DNA from: XYD12-FULL-36-8 sp964391015
GTDB lineage: Bacteria; Bacteroidota; Ignavibacteria; Ignavibacteriales; Ignavibacteriaceae
Assembly: GCA_964391015.1 (NCBI GenBank)
Contig: CAYMKU010000005.1
Location: 1 to 64,000 of the forward strand
Direction of reading: 5' to 3'
DNA: 64,000 nucleotides
The translations under genes and the position numbers were made by a program. The notes below the pieces were generated by a model. The model was given only the letters and a program-made list of their open reading frames with translations. It was not told where the DNA came from and did no database searches. This document shows, piece by piece, positions 27,230-35,629 of this stretch (within the stretch, counting starts at the first letter, position 1; each line of letters begins with the position of its first letter).

Positions 27230-27580
27230 ATGCACGAATTATCAGTTGCACAAGAAATTTTAAACATTGTTAACAAATACATGCCTGAAATAAAACCAAA
27301 CATTATTAAATCAGTAAAGGTCAGCGTAGGTAAAATGAGCAATATCCTTACTGACTCACTGACTTTTTGTTTTGAAGCTATAATCAACGATACTCCTTTA
27401 AACGGTGCTAAGCTAGAAATAATCGAAACACCGGTGAAAATTATTTGCACTGACTGTAACAAAGAATCTGAAATAGACATGCCAATATTTGCTTGCCCTT
27501 TTTGTGGAAACAATCAAATAAAAATTATTTCGGGAACAGAGCTTCGAGTTGAGGAAATTGAATTATTTGAAGAAATCTAG
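27230..27580 (+). CDS. hypA: hydrogenase nickel incorporation protein HypA
   Basis: Metallochaperone that hands nickel to the hydrogenase large subunit with HypB; 116 residues. It opens with MHELSVAQEI, whose His2 and Glu3 are nickel ligands, and has a zinc ribbon with C73-C76 and C89-C92 (CTDC and CPFC). First gene of the hypABFCDE operon; the ribosome site is weak but MHE must be the true N-terminus because the amino-terminal Met-His binds nickel. 8 bases separate it from hypB. Confidence 0.97.
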   Translation: MHELSVAQEILNIVNKYMPEIKPNIIKSVKVSVGKMSNILTDSLTFCFEAIINDTPLNGAKLEIIETPVKIICTDCNKESEIDMPIFACPFCGNNQIKIISGTELRVEEIELFEEI

Positions 27581-27588
27581 GAGAAAAG

Positions 27589-28239
27589 ATGAGCGTTATA
27601 ACTGTTGAAAGAAAGGTTTTAGAAAAGAATGATGAAATTGCCAAGCAAAACAGGGAAAAATTTAAGCAGTATAAAAACTTTGTAATCAACTTAGTCAGCT
27701 CGCCTGGAAGCGGTAAAACAAGCATCGTTGAACAGACAATTTTGCATTCAAAAAATAAATTTAGAATATCAGTAATTGAAGGTGATGTTCAAACAGATTA
27801 CGATGCTCAAAGAATTGAGAAGCTTGGAATTCCAGTGGTGCAGATAGTTACCAACGGCGGCTGCCATCTGGAAGCAAATCTTGTGAAAGAAGCAATCAGC
27901 AAACTGCAGCTTGCCAGCACCAATCTCGTTATAATAGAGAACGTTGGGAATTTAGTCTGTCCCGCCGCTTATGATTTGGGAGAAGATATAAAGATTGTAA
28001 TTGTTAGCACTACAGAAGGAGATGATAAGCCGCTTAAATACCCGGCAATGTTCCGAAATGCTTCTGCACTGATTATAAATAAAATTGATCTCCTTTCATA
28101 CGTTAATTGTTCGTTAGATTTTCTAACACGAAATGCTTTAAAGATTAATCCTGGTTTAAAAATCTTTAAAACTTCCTGCACAAGCGGTGAGGGAATCGGG
28201 GACTGGTGCACCTGGCTTGAATCGAAACTTGAAAAATGA
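27589..28239 (+). CDS. hypB: hydrogenase nickel incorporation GTPase HypB
   Basis: SIMIBI-class GTPase that drives nickel delivery; 216 residues. P-loop LVSSPGSGKTS near residue 37, switch region VIEGDVQTDYDAQRI, metal-binding Cys-His of the G domain in TNGGCHLEA and VGNLVCPAAYDLGE, and the guanine-specificity NKID. There is no N-terminal His-rich stretch, so nickel storage, if needed, must be elsewhere; the His-rich permease next door may compensate. Ribosome site GGAG 7 bases upstream. The end overlaps hypF by ATGA. Confidence 0.97.
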   Translation: MSVITVERKVLEKNDEIAKQNREKFKQYKNFVINLVSSPGSGKTSIVEQTILHSKNKFRISVIEGDVQTDYDAQRIEKLGIPVVQIVTNGGCHLEANLVKEAISKLQLASTNLVIIENVGNLVCPAAYDLGEDIKIVIVSTTEGDDKPLKYPAMFRNASALIINKIDLLSYVNCSLDFLTRNALKINPGLKIFKTSCTSGEGIGDWCTWLESKLEK

Positions 28240-30497
28240 TAACTCGTGTAAATATTGCAGTCCAAGGTGCTGTTCAGGGAGTTGGTTTCAGACCCTTCAT
28301 TTATAATCTTGCCATTAAATTAAAAGTATTTGGCTTTGTCCGGAACAATTCATCGGGAGTATTTATTGAAGCCGAGGGTGAAGAACTTACAATTAGAAAA
28401 TTTTTATTCAGCATTGAAAAAGAAAAACCCCGCCTTGCTTTCATAACAAGCTTTGAGCACACATTTCTCGATCCTATTGGCTATCAAAGCTTTGTAATCA
28501 AAGAAAGCGAATCGCGCGAGAATAAATCAGCAATTGTACTTCCAGACATTTCAACATGCTCAGACTGCTTGAATGAAATATGGAATCCGAGGGAACGGCG
28601 CTATCGCTATCCATTTACCAATTGTACTAATTGCGGTCCAAGGTTCTCAATAATCAAATCCCTTCCCTATGATCGTAAAAATACTTCGATGAAAAGCTTT
28701 ATGATGTGCAGCAGTTGTAGGGAAGAATATGAAAATCCCAATGACAGACGATTTCATGCACAGCCGATTGCATGTCCAGATTGCGGTCCCCAATTATCCT
28801 TATCGGATAAAAAAGGAAAATGCCTTTGCATAGGCGAAGAAGCCCTTCAATTAGCAGTGAAGAAAATTACAGAAGGAAGAATAGTTGCGATAAAAGGATT
28901 GGGCGGCTTTCAGCTTGTATGCGATGCTTCGAATGATGATGCGGTCAAAAACCTAAGAAGAAGAAAAAAAAGAAATGCAAAACCATTCGCCCTGATGTTC
29001 GGTTCTCTTGATTCTGTAAAAGAAATCTGCGAAGTATCTTCGACTGAAAGACGAATTTTACTTTCACCGGAAAGTCCGATTACGCTGTTAAAAGTCAAAC
29101 TTCAAACTTCAAACATAAAACGAGTATCTTTTGAAGTTGCACCAAATAATCCTTATCTGGGAATCATGCTGCCATACTCGCCGCTTCATCATTTGATTAT
29201 GGAGGAATTAAAAAATCCGATTGTTGCAACAAGCGGTAACTTGTCCGAAGAGCCAATCTGCATTGATAATGATGAGGCGCGGGAAAGATTGAATGGAATA
29301 GCTGATTATTTTCTTGTTCACAACAGGCCAATAGTTCGTCATGTTGATGATTCAATTGTACGTTGTGTGATGAAAAGAGAATTGGTTTTAAGACGAGCAA
29401 GAGGATATGCGCCTCTGCCGCTGATTATAGATAAACAAAACAGCTATAAAAGCATACTTGCACTTGGCGGACACCTTAAAAATACTATAAGTTTAAAAAA
29501 AGATAACAATGTTTTTGTAAGCCAGCACATAGGCGATCTCTCAACCAAAGAATCGAACGAAGTGTTCAAAAAGGTCATTGATGATTTTCTTCTGCTTTAC
29601 AATACAAAACTGGATTTAGTGATATGTGATTCTCATCCAGATTATTTTTCAACAAAATATTCTGAAGCGCTGCAAATCAATACGATGAAAGTGCAGCATC
29701 ATAGCGCACATACGTTAGCTTGCAGATTAGAAAATCAAGTTGAGGGCGATGCTTTGGGGGTTTCATGGGATGGAACCGGCTACGGTGATGATGGCACAAT
29801 TTGGGGCGGTGAGTTCTTTCGTTCATCCGATCTTTCAATTGAACACATTGCTCAGTTCAGACAATTTAAGCTGCCAGGCGGAGAGATTGCAATCAAAGAG
29901 CCGAGAAGATCGCTTGCTGGAATTTTTTATGAAATGGGTTTATTAGATGATCACGCCTCACTTAAATTGTTTAAACCAAATGATTTAAAAATTATTATTT
30001 CAATGTTGTCAAATAATTATAATTCGCCGCTTACGTCCAGTGCTGGAAGATTGTTTGACGGCGTTTCAGCTTTGCTAAGTTTATGCAGCTTCTCGGAATT
30101 TGAAGGGCAAGCGGCAATGTTGTTAGAGTTTCAAGCAGACGTTGATGAAACAGCCGAGTATAAATTTGAAATAGTTGATTCTGATAATGTTGTAGTTGAT
30201 TGGCGTCCGATAATTAAAGATATTTTGAAAGATATGAAGAACAATGCGGCAAAGACCAAAATATCGGCGAAGTTTCATAATACGCTGGCAAGAATTATTT
30301 ATGAAACATCTGAATATTTCAATTTGAATAAAGTAATTCTAAGCGGCGGCTGTTTTCAAAATAAATTCTTACTGGAAGGAACGATAAAACTTCTTCGCAA
30401 AAAAAATAAAAAAGTTTATTGGCATCAAAGGATTCCTGCAAATGATGGCGGAATCTCGGTTGGACAAATAGCTCAGTACATGCTTCAACAAAAATAA
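28236..30497 (+). CDS. hypF: carbamoyltransferase HypF
   Basis: Makes the carbamoyl group that becomes the cyanide ligands of the Ni-Fe site, passing it from carbamoyl phosphate to HypE. 753 residues, full length. Order: acylphosphatase domain (VQGAVQGVGFRPFIYNLA), two zinc-finger pairs (CSDCLNEIWNP with CTNCGPRFS; CSSCREEYENP with CPDCGPQLS), a YrdC-like domain (IKGLGGFQLVCDA; ATSGNLSEEP) and a Kae1-like domain (QHHSAHTLACRL; SGGCFQN). The start overlaps the hypB stop (ATGA). All catalytic motifs appear intact. Confidence 0.97.
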   Translation: MITRVNIAVQGAVQGVGFRPFIYNLAIKLKVFGFVRNNSSGVFIEAEGEELTIRKFLFSIEKEKPRLAFITSFEHTFLDPIGYQSFVIKESESRENKSAIVLPDISTCSDCLNEIWNPRERRYRYPFTNCTNCGPRFSIIKSLPYDRKNTSMKSFMMCSSCREEYENPNDRRFHAQPIACPDCGPQLSLSDKKGKCLCIGEEALQLAVKKITEGRIVAIKGLGGFQLVCDASNDDAVKNLRRRKKRNAKPFALMFGSLDSVKEICEVSSTERRILLSPESPITLLKVKLQTSNIKRVSFEVAPNNPYLGIMLPYSPLHHLIMEELKNPIVATSGNLSEEPICIDNDEARERLNGIADYFLVHNRPIVRHVDDSIVRCVMKRELVLRRARGYAPLPLIIDKQNSYKSILALGGHLKNTISLKKDNNVFVSQHIGDLSTKESNEVFKKVIDDFLLLYNTKLDLVICDSHPDYFSTKYSEALQINTMKVQHHSAHTLACRLENQVEGDALGVSWDGTGYGDDGTIWGGEFFRSSDLSIEHIAQFRQFKLPGGEIAIKEPRRSLAGIFYEMGLLDDHASLKLFKPNDLKIIISMLSNNYNSPLTSSAGRLFDGVSALLSLCSFSEFEGQAAMLLEFQADVDETAEYKFEIVDSDNVVVDWRPIIKDILKDMKNNAAKTKISAKFHNTLARIIYETSEYFNLNKVILSGGCFQNKFLLEGTIKLLRKKNKKVYWHQRIPANDGGISVGQIAQYMLQQK

Positions 30498-30508
30498 AAG
30501 AGGTTAAA

Positions 30509-30742
30509 ATGTGTCTTGCTGTTCCGGGAAAAATAATTTCTATTGATAACTCTGATGCAGAAATGAAAATGGCAAAGGTTGATTTTGGCGGAGTTAGAAA
30601 GGATGTTTGCATTCAATGGATTGACAATCCGCAAAAAGGTGATTATGTGTTAGTTCATGTTGGATTTGCTTTGAACAAGATTGATGAAAAAGATGCGCTT
30701 GAAACACTTAGACTCATTAAAGAAATGAATGATCTTGAATAA
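30509..30742 (+). CDS. hypC: hydrogenase maturation chaperone HypC/HybG
   Basis: A 77-residue chaperone that carries the Fe(CN)2CO unit with HypD and binds the large-subunit precursor. The opening MCLAVPGKI has the essential Cys2; VDFGGVRKDVCIQWI and DYVLVHVGFALNKID match the family. 11 bases after hypF and 11 before hypD, in operon. Ribosome site AGAGG about 7 bases upstream. Confidence 0.97.
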   Translation: MCLAVPGKIISIDNSDAEMKMAKVDFGGVRKDVCIQWIDNPQKGDYVLVHVGFALNKIDEKDALETLRLIKEMNDLE

Positions 30743-30753
30743 CGGCTGATAAA

Positions 30754-31854
30754 ATGAAGTTAGTTGATGAGTTTCGCGACCGCTCGCTTGTGAAAAATCT
30801 TTCAGAAAAAATTCATTTTATTTCAATGCACAACTGGAACATAATGGAGATATGCGGAGGACAAACTCATTCCATTCTGAAATTTAATCTTACTTCTTTC
30901 CTTCCAAGCAAAATAAATTTGATTCATGGACCTGGCTGCCCTGTTTGTGTTACTCCGCTCGAACTTATTGATAAAGCAATTGCAGTTGCTCTCCATAAGG
31001 ATGTAATCTTTTGTTCATTTGGTGATATGCTTCGTGTTCCGGGTTCCAAGCATGATTTGCTAAGTGTTAAAGCTAAAGGCGGTGATGTGCGAATGGTTTA
31101 TTCTCCAATAGATGCTGTTAAAATCGCAGGGTCAAACCCAAATAAGAAAGTTGTTTTTTTTGCAATTGGATTTGAAACTACTGCTCCAGCTAATGCGATG
31201 GCTGTACGAAGCGCTTACCAAAAAGGGATAAAAAATTTCTCAATACTCTGCTCTCAAGTTTTGGTTCCTCCTGCAATTGAGGCACTTCTTTCATCTGAAG
31301 AAAATAATATTAATGCAATTCTCGCTGCTGGTCATGTGTGTACAGTGATGGGATTTCATCAGTATATTCCCATAGCAAAAAAATATAAAGTTCCGATAGT
31401 AGTTACAGGTTTTGAACCAACAGATATTTTGCATGGAATATATTTGGCAGTGAAACAGCTTGAAAATAATGCATATGAAATTGAGAATCCCTACAGCCGA
31501 GTAGTTTCTGAAAAAGGAAACATTAAAGCTCAAAAATTAGTCAATGATGTTTTCGAAACCACAGACAGAAACTGGAGAGGAATTGGTCCCATCAAACAAA
31601 GCGGGCTGCGGCTCAAAAAAAAATATGAGATGTTCGATGCAGAAAAAATTTTTGATGTGGGTAAATTATTCACCGAGGAATCAATGATTTGTATTGCAGG
31701 CGACATTCTGAAAGGATTAAAAAGACCAAATGATTGTTCTGCTTTTAGTAAAGAGTGTACACCGGAACACCCGATTGGTGCACCAATGGTTTCATCGGAA
31801 GGTGCATGTGCGGCGTATTTTCACTATCGAAAAGCGGAGCGAATGTATGACTGA
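30754..31854 (+). CDS. hypD: hydrogenase iron-site assembly protein HypD
   Basis: Iron-sulfur scaffold on which the Fe(CN)2CO group is assembled with HypC and HypE; 366 residues. Characteristic motifs: EICGGQTHSI (catalytic Cys near residue 33), HGPGCPVCVTPLE (conserved cysteine pair), IGFETTAPA, AAGHVCTVMGFHQY, and the C-terminal cluster ligands (NDCSAFSKECTPEHPIGAPMVSSEG). Complete and in frame, in the middle of the hyp operon; 17 bases to the chosen hypE start. Confidence 0.97.
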   Translation: MKLVDEFRDRSLVKNLSEKIHFISMHNWNIMEICGGQTHSILKFNLTSFLPSKINLIHGPGCPVCVTPLELIDKAIAVALHKDVIFCSFGDMLRVPGSKHDLLSVKAKGGDVRMVYSPIDAVKIAGSNPNKKVVFFAIGFETTAPANAMAVRSAYQKGIKNFSILCSQVLVPPAIEALLSSEENNINAILAAGHVCTVMGFHQYIPIAKKYKVPIVVTGFEPTDILHGIYLAVKQLENNAYEIENPYSRVVSEKGNIKAQKLVNDVFETTDRNWRGIGPIKQSGLRLKKKYEMFDAEKIFDVGKLFTEESMICIAGDILKGLKRPNDCSAFSKECTPEHPIGAPMVSSEGACAAYFHYRKAERMYD

Positions 31855-31871
31855 ATTAATGAGTGAATGAT

Positions 31872-32933
31872 ATGAAGAAAGCTGGAAATAAATTCAACTC
31901 GCTTAGCTGTCCGATTCCAATTACCGATTATGAATCAGTTACGCTTGCACATGGAGGCGGTGGAACACTTACGCACAAACTGATTGATAAAATGTTCGCA
32001 TCGCAATTTAAAAATAAATTTCTTGATCAACGACATGATGCAGCAATAATTCGGCTAAAGGAAAATAAAATTGCATTCACGACTGATTCGTATGTTATTC
32101 AACCGATTTTTTTCCCAGGCGGCAACATTGGAAAGCTTGCTGTTTATGGAACCATAAATGATTTGACGGCAGCCGGAGCTGTTCCGCAATTTATATCGGC
32201 ATCTTATATAATTGAAGAAGGATTTGCAATGCAAACACTTTGGCAAATTGTTCAATCCATGCAGCAAGCTGCCGAAGAAACAGGCGTACAAATAGTAACT
32301 GGTGATACGAAAGTTGTAGACAAAGGGAAAGCAGACAATATTTTCATTAACACCGCCGGCATCGGCATAATTGAAAATGGATTCAATATTTCACCATTAA
32401 ACTGTAGACCTGGCGATAAAATAATTCTGTCCGGAGCAATTTCCGAACATGGAATTGCAATTATATCCGCGCGAAAAGGTTTTGAGTTCGAAACAAACAT
32501 TCAAAGTGATTTAGCACCATTAAACACATTTCTCCAGAGAATAAAAAAAAATGCAGCTCATGTACACGTGCTGAGAGATCCAACCCGCGGCGGCTTAGCA
32601 AGTACATTGAATGAAATTGCCGAGCAGGCAAAAGTCGGAATGTCAATTGATGAATCTAAGATCCCGCTTAAAGAAGATGTTAAATCTGCATGCGAATTAC
32701 TCGGCTTTGATCCTTTGTATGTTGCAAACGAAGGTAAAATGGTTTTTATAGTTGATGCAAAAGTTGCAAATGAAATTCTGAAAGAAATAAGAAAAGATAA
32801 GTACGGTAAGCAAGCTCAAATAATTGGCGAAGTTACTGATGAGGATGCCGGAGCCGTCATTATGAAAACTAAAATTGGAAGCAAAAGAATAGTTGATATG
32901 ATTTCGGGAGAGCAGCTGCCGAGGATTTGTTGA
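31872..32933 (+). CDS. hypE: carbamoyl dehydratase HypE
   Basis: PurM-like enzyme that dehydrates the carbamoyl on its own C-terminal Cys to thiocyanate, the cyanide donor. 353 residues from the ATG at 31872 (a GTG three codons earlier is possible). AHGGGGTLTHKLI at the N-terminus is the ATP-binding glycine-rich start; DAAIIRL and RDPTRGGLASTLNEIA are family motifs. The protein ends PRIC, placing the required Cys at the very C-terminus. Last gene of the hyp operon; the next gene is unrelated and 59 bases away. Confidence 0.97.
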   Translation: MKKAGNKFNSLSCPIPITDYESVTLAHGGGGTLTHKLIDKMFASQFKNKFLDQRHDAAIIRLKENKIAFTTDSYVIQPIFFPGGNIGKLAVYGTINDLTAAGAVPQFISASYIIEEGFAMQTLWQIVQSMQQAAEETGVQIVTGDTKVVDKGKADNIFINTAGIGIIENGFNISPLNCRPGDKIILSGAISEHGIAIISARKGFEFETNIQSDLAPLNTFLQRIKKNAAHVHVLRDPTRGGLASTLNEIAEQAKVGMSIDESKIPLKEDVKSACELLGFDPLYVANEGKMVFIVDAKVANEILKEIRKDKYGKQAQIIGEVTDEDAGAVIMKTKIGSKRIVDMISGEQLPRIC

Positions 32934-32992
32934 TGCACACGCTAATTCCTTTACTTCCACTTTTCCTAAACAAATAAAAGCGAGGTAATTAA

Positions 32993-33697
32993 ATGTCCTT
33001 AGAAAAACTTAGAAGCTCTTTAGAGAAATTAGCTGACCCTGAAAAGGAAAAAGTTTATCTTAGATTTTTCAAAACGGGCAAAGGTGATTACGGAGAGGGA
33101 GATAGATTTTTAGGAATTACCGTTCCGGTATCCAGGCAGTTAGCCAAGCAATTTAAAGATTTAATCCAGACAGAAATTCAGCAGCTTCTCAATTCTGAAA
33201 TACATGAGGAACGGCTGATTGCATTATTTATTTTGACCGAACAGTTCCGTAAAGCAGATGAAGAAAGAAAGAAAGCCATCCATTCTTTTTATCTAAAAAA
33301 TACAAAAAAAATAAATAATTGGGATTTAGTTGATCTTTCTGCCGAAAGGATCGTGGGTGCTTACTTGTTAGAAAAGGACAAAAAAATTCTCTTTAAGCTT
33401 GCAAAATCAAAAAATCTTTGGGAAAGACGTATTGCTATCATGTCGACCTTTCATTTTATTAAAAATGGAACTTTTAATGTGACGTTTAAAATTTCGAATA
33501 CGCTTATGCATGATGAACACGATTTAATTCACAAAGCGGTTGGTTGGATGTTGAGAGAAGTTGGGAATCGAAATTTGGATGTAGAGGAAGACTATTTAAA
33601 AAAATATTATAAAAAAATGCCAAGGACCATGCTCAGATATGCAATTGAAAAATTTCCAGAGAAAAAAAGACAAGCATATTTGAAAGGAGAAGTATGA
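32993..33697 (+). CDS. DNA alkylation repair protein, AlkD-like
   Basis: A 234-residue HEAT-like helical repeat DNA glycosylase that removes bulky or cationic alkylated bases. Motifs of the family: FLGITVPVSRQLAKQF near residue 40, HEERLIALFIL, INNWDLVDLSAERIVGAYL (with the Asp thought to take part in base excision) and LWERRIAIMSTFHFI. RAxGWMLREVG (here KAVGWMLREVG) near residue 185 is also typical. AGGTAATTAA-type weak ribosome site. The stop TGA directly abuts the amylase ATG, so the two are translated from one message though functionally unrelated. Confidence 0.92.
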   Translation: MSLEKLRSSLEKLADPEKEKVYLRFFKTGKGDYGEGDRFLGITVPVSRQLAKQFKDLIQTEIQQLLNSEIHEERLIALFILTEQFRKADEERKKAIHSFYLKNTKKINNWDLVDLSAERIVGAYLLEKDKKILFKLAKSKNLWERRIAIMSTFHFIKNGTFNVTFKISNTLMHDEHDLIHKAVGWMLREVGNRNLDVEEDYLKKYYKKMPRTMLRYAIEKFPEKKRQAYLKGEV

Positions 33698-35542
33698 ATG
33701 AAAACCTTGCCTATTCTGATCGCTTGTTTTATTTCATATTTATTCTCGTTTAAGGGCGATGATACATTGAAAAAAGAAGATATAGATTTCGTTCCACAAT
33801 GGGCGAAGATGGTTGTTTGGTATCAAATATTTCCTGAGAGATTCCGTAATGGCGATGCCAGCAATGATCCTACTGTGAAAAATATTGATGGTTCTTATCC
33901 ACATGATGTAAATTCACCCTGGCAAATTCATCCGTGGACTTCTGATTGGTACAAACTTCAACCATATGAAAAACAAAACGGAAATGATATTTGGTTCAAC
34001 TTGCAACGAAGGAGATACGGCGGCGATCTTCAGGGCATAATTGACAAGCTTGATTACTTGAAAGAATTGGGAATTACTGCTCTATATCTTAACCCAATCT
34101 TTGAGGCGCCCTCGCTTCACAAATATGATGGAGCAACATATCATCATGCAGATCCTAATTTCGGTCCCGATCCAAATGGTGATAGAAAATTAATTGTCAA
34201 AGAAATTCCCGATGATCCATCAACTTGGGTCTGGACTTCTGCAGATAAATTATTTCTTGAACTGGTAAAGCAAGCTCATCAACGAAAAATGTATATCATT
34301 ATTGATGGTGTATTTAATCACATGGGTCTGAACAGCTGGGCGTTTAAAGATGTTATGAAAAATCAGCAAAACTCAAAGTACAAAGATTGGTTTACAATAA
34401 AATCTTGGGATGATCCGAAAACAGAAACAAGGTTTGAGTACGAAGGTTGGTTTGGGGTTAAAGAACTTCCGGAAATTAGGGAAGATGAAAATGGAATCGT
34501 AGCTGCTCCTAAGAAATACATTTTTGATATTACAGAAAGATGGATGGATCCAAATAATGATGGTGACCCTCAGGATGGAATTGATGGCTGGCGACTTGAT
34601 GTTGCTTTTTGTGTTAAGCATCAATTCTGGAAAGATTGGAGGATGCATGTTAAGTCCATTAATCCAAACGCATATTTAACGGCAGAAGTTATTGATTCGG
34701 TAAAAGCCATTAAGCCGTATCTCAAGGGCGATGAGTTTGATGCAGTAATGAATTATAACTTCGCCTTTACGTGCGCTGAATATTTTGTAAACGACAAAAC
34801 TAGAATTAAAACAGGCAAGTTTGATAAGATACTCAAGGAGTTACGAGAAGCATTCCCCGGTGGAGTTGAGTACGTTCAGCAAAATTTATTTGACAGCCAT
34901 GATACAAACAGACTTCTTTCTCACATCGTTAACCGTGATCTAGCAAGTTTTAGAGAGTGGGCAAAATATTATGATGTATCGAGAGCGGGCAATTCAAAAT
35001 ATGACACAAGAAAACCAAACGAAAAAGAAATCTCTATTGCAAAACTGATGATAATTTTTCAAATGACTTATGTTGGTGCACCGATGGTCTACTACGGTGA
35101 TGAAATTGGAATGTGGGGTGCAAACGATCCCGATTGTCGTAAGCCAATGGTCTGGAGCGATTTGAAATATGAAGATGAAATTTATTTGTCCGACCAAACC
35201 ACACGAGACAAGCCCGATAAAGTCGAAGTAAATGAAGATTTGCTTGGGCATTATAAAAAACTTATCCGCATAAGAAACGAAAACTCTGCACTTCAGCTTG
35301 GTGATTTTGAAACTCTTTTAGTGGATGATAAGAAAGAACTATACAGCTTTGCACGTACCTACAAAGATGAAAAAATTATTGTTGTGATTAACAATAGCAA
35401 TAACAAGCAAAATGCTGTAATTGATGTGTCTCGAAATTCAAATTGGAAAGATTTGTTGAATGGGGGAACAGAATATCGCTCCACAAAATCAAAATTAAAG
35501 ATAGCTCTTAAACCCAAATGGAGCGTTATTCTTAAGAATTAA
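33698..35542 (+). CDS. secreted GH13 alpha-amylase family glycosidase
   Basis: A 614-residue starch/maltodextrin-hydrolysing enzyme, probably neopullulanase- or cyclomaltodextrinase-like. A signal peptide (MKTLPILIACFISYLFS) points to the periplasm or outside. GH13 conserved regions are present in order: IIDGVFNHMG, GWRLDVAF (nucleophile Asp near residue 301), LTAEVID (acid/base Glu near 330) and FDSHDTNRL (transition-state Asp near 400). A C-terminal beta domain closes it. AGGAGA precedes the ATG, which abuts the alkD stop. The N-terminal part with VVWYQIFPERFRNGD is typical of the neopullulanase subfamily. Exact specificity is not readable. Confidence 0.93.
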   Translation: MKTLPILIACFISYLFSFKGDDTLKKEDIDFVPQWAKMVVWYQIFPERFRNGDASNDPTVKNIDGSYPHDVNSPWQIHPWTSDWYKLQPYEKQNGNDIWFNLQRRRYGGDLQGIIDKLDYLKELGITALYLNPIFEAPSLHKYDGATYHHADPNFGPDPNGDRKLIVKEIPDDPSTWVWTSADKLFLELVKQAHQRKMYIIIDGVFNHMGLNSWAFKDVMKNQQNSKYKDWFTIKSWDDPKTETRFEYEGWFGVKELPEIREDENGIVAAPKKYIFDITERWMDPNNDGDPQDGIDGWRLDVAFCVKHQFWKDWRMHVKSINPNAYLTAEVIDSVKAIKPYLKGDEFDAVMNYNFAFTCAEYFVNDKTRIKTGKFDKILKELREAFPGGVEYVQQNLFDSHDTNRLLSHIVNRDLASFREWAKYYDVSRAGNSKYDTRKPNEKEISIAKLMIIFQMTYVGAPMVYYGDEIGMWGANDPDCRKPMVWSDLKYEDEIYLSDQTTRDKPDKVEVNEDLLGHYKKLIRIRNENSALQLGDFETLLVDDKKELYSFARTYKDEKIIVVINNSNNKQNAVIDVSRNSNWKDLLNGGTEYRSTKSKLKIALKPKWSVILKN

Positions 35543-35629
35543 AAGAAAATTGATTTATGTAAAAAAATTTAGTAACCTTTATTGTTAAAAAGAATGATTC
35601 TTTAATTTTAATTTAATATTGGAGGACAC

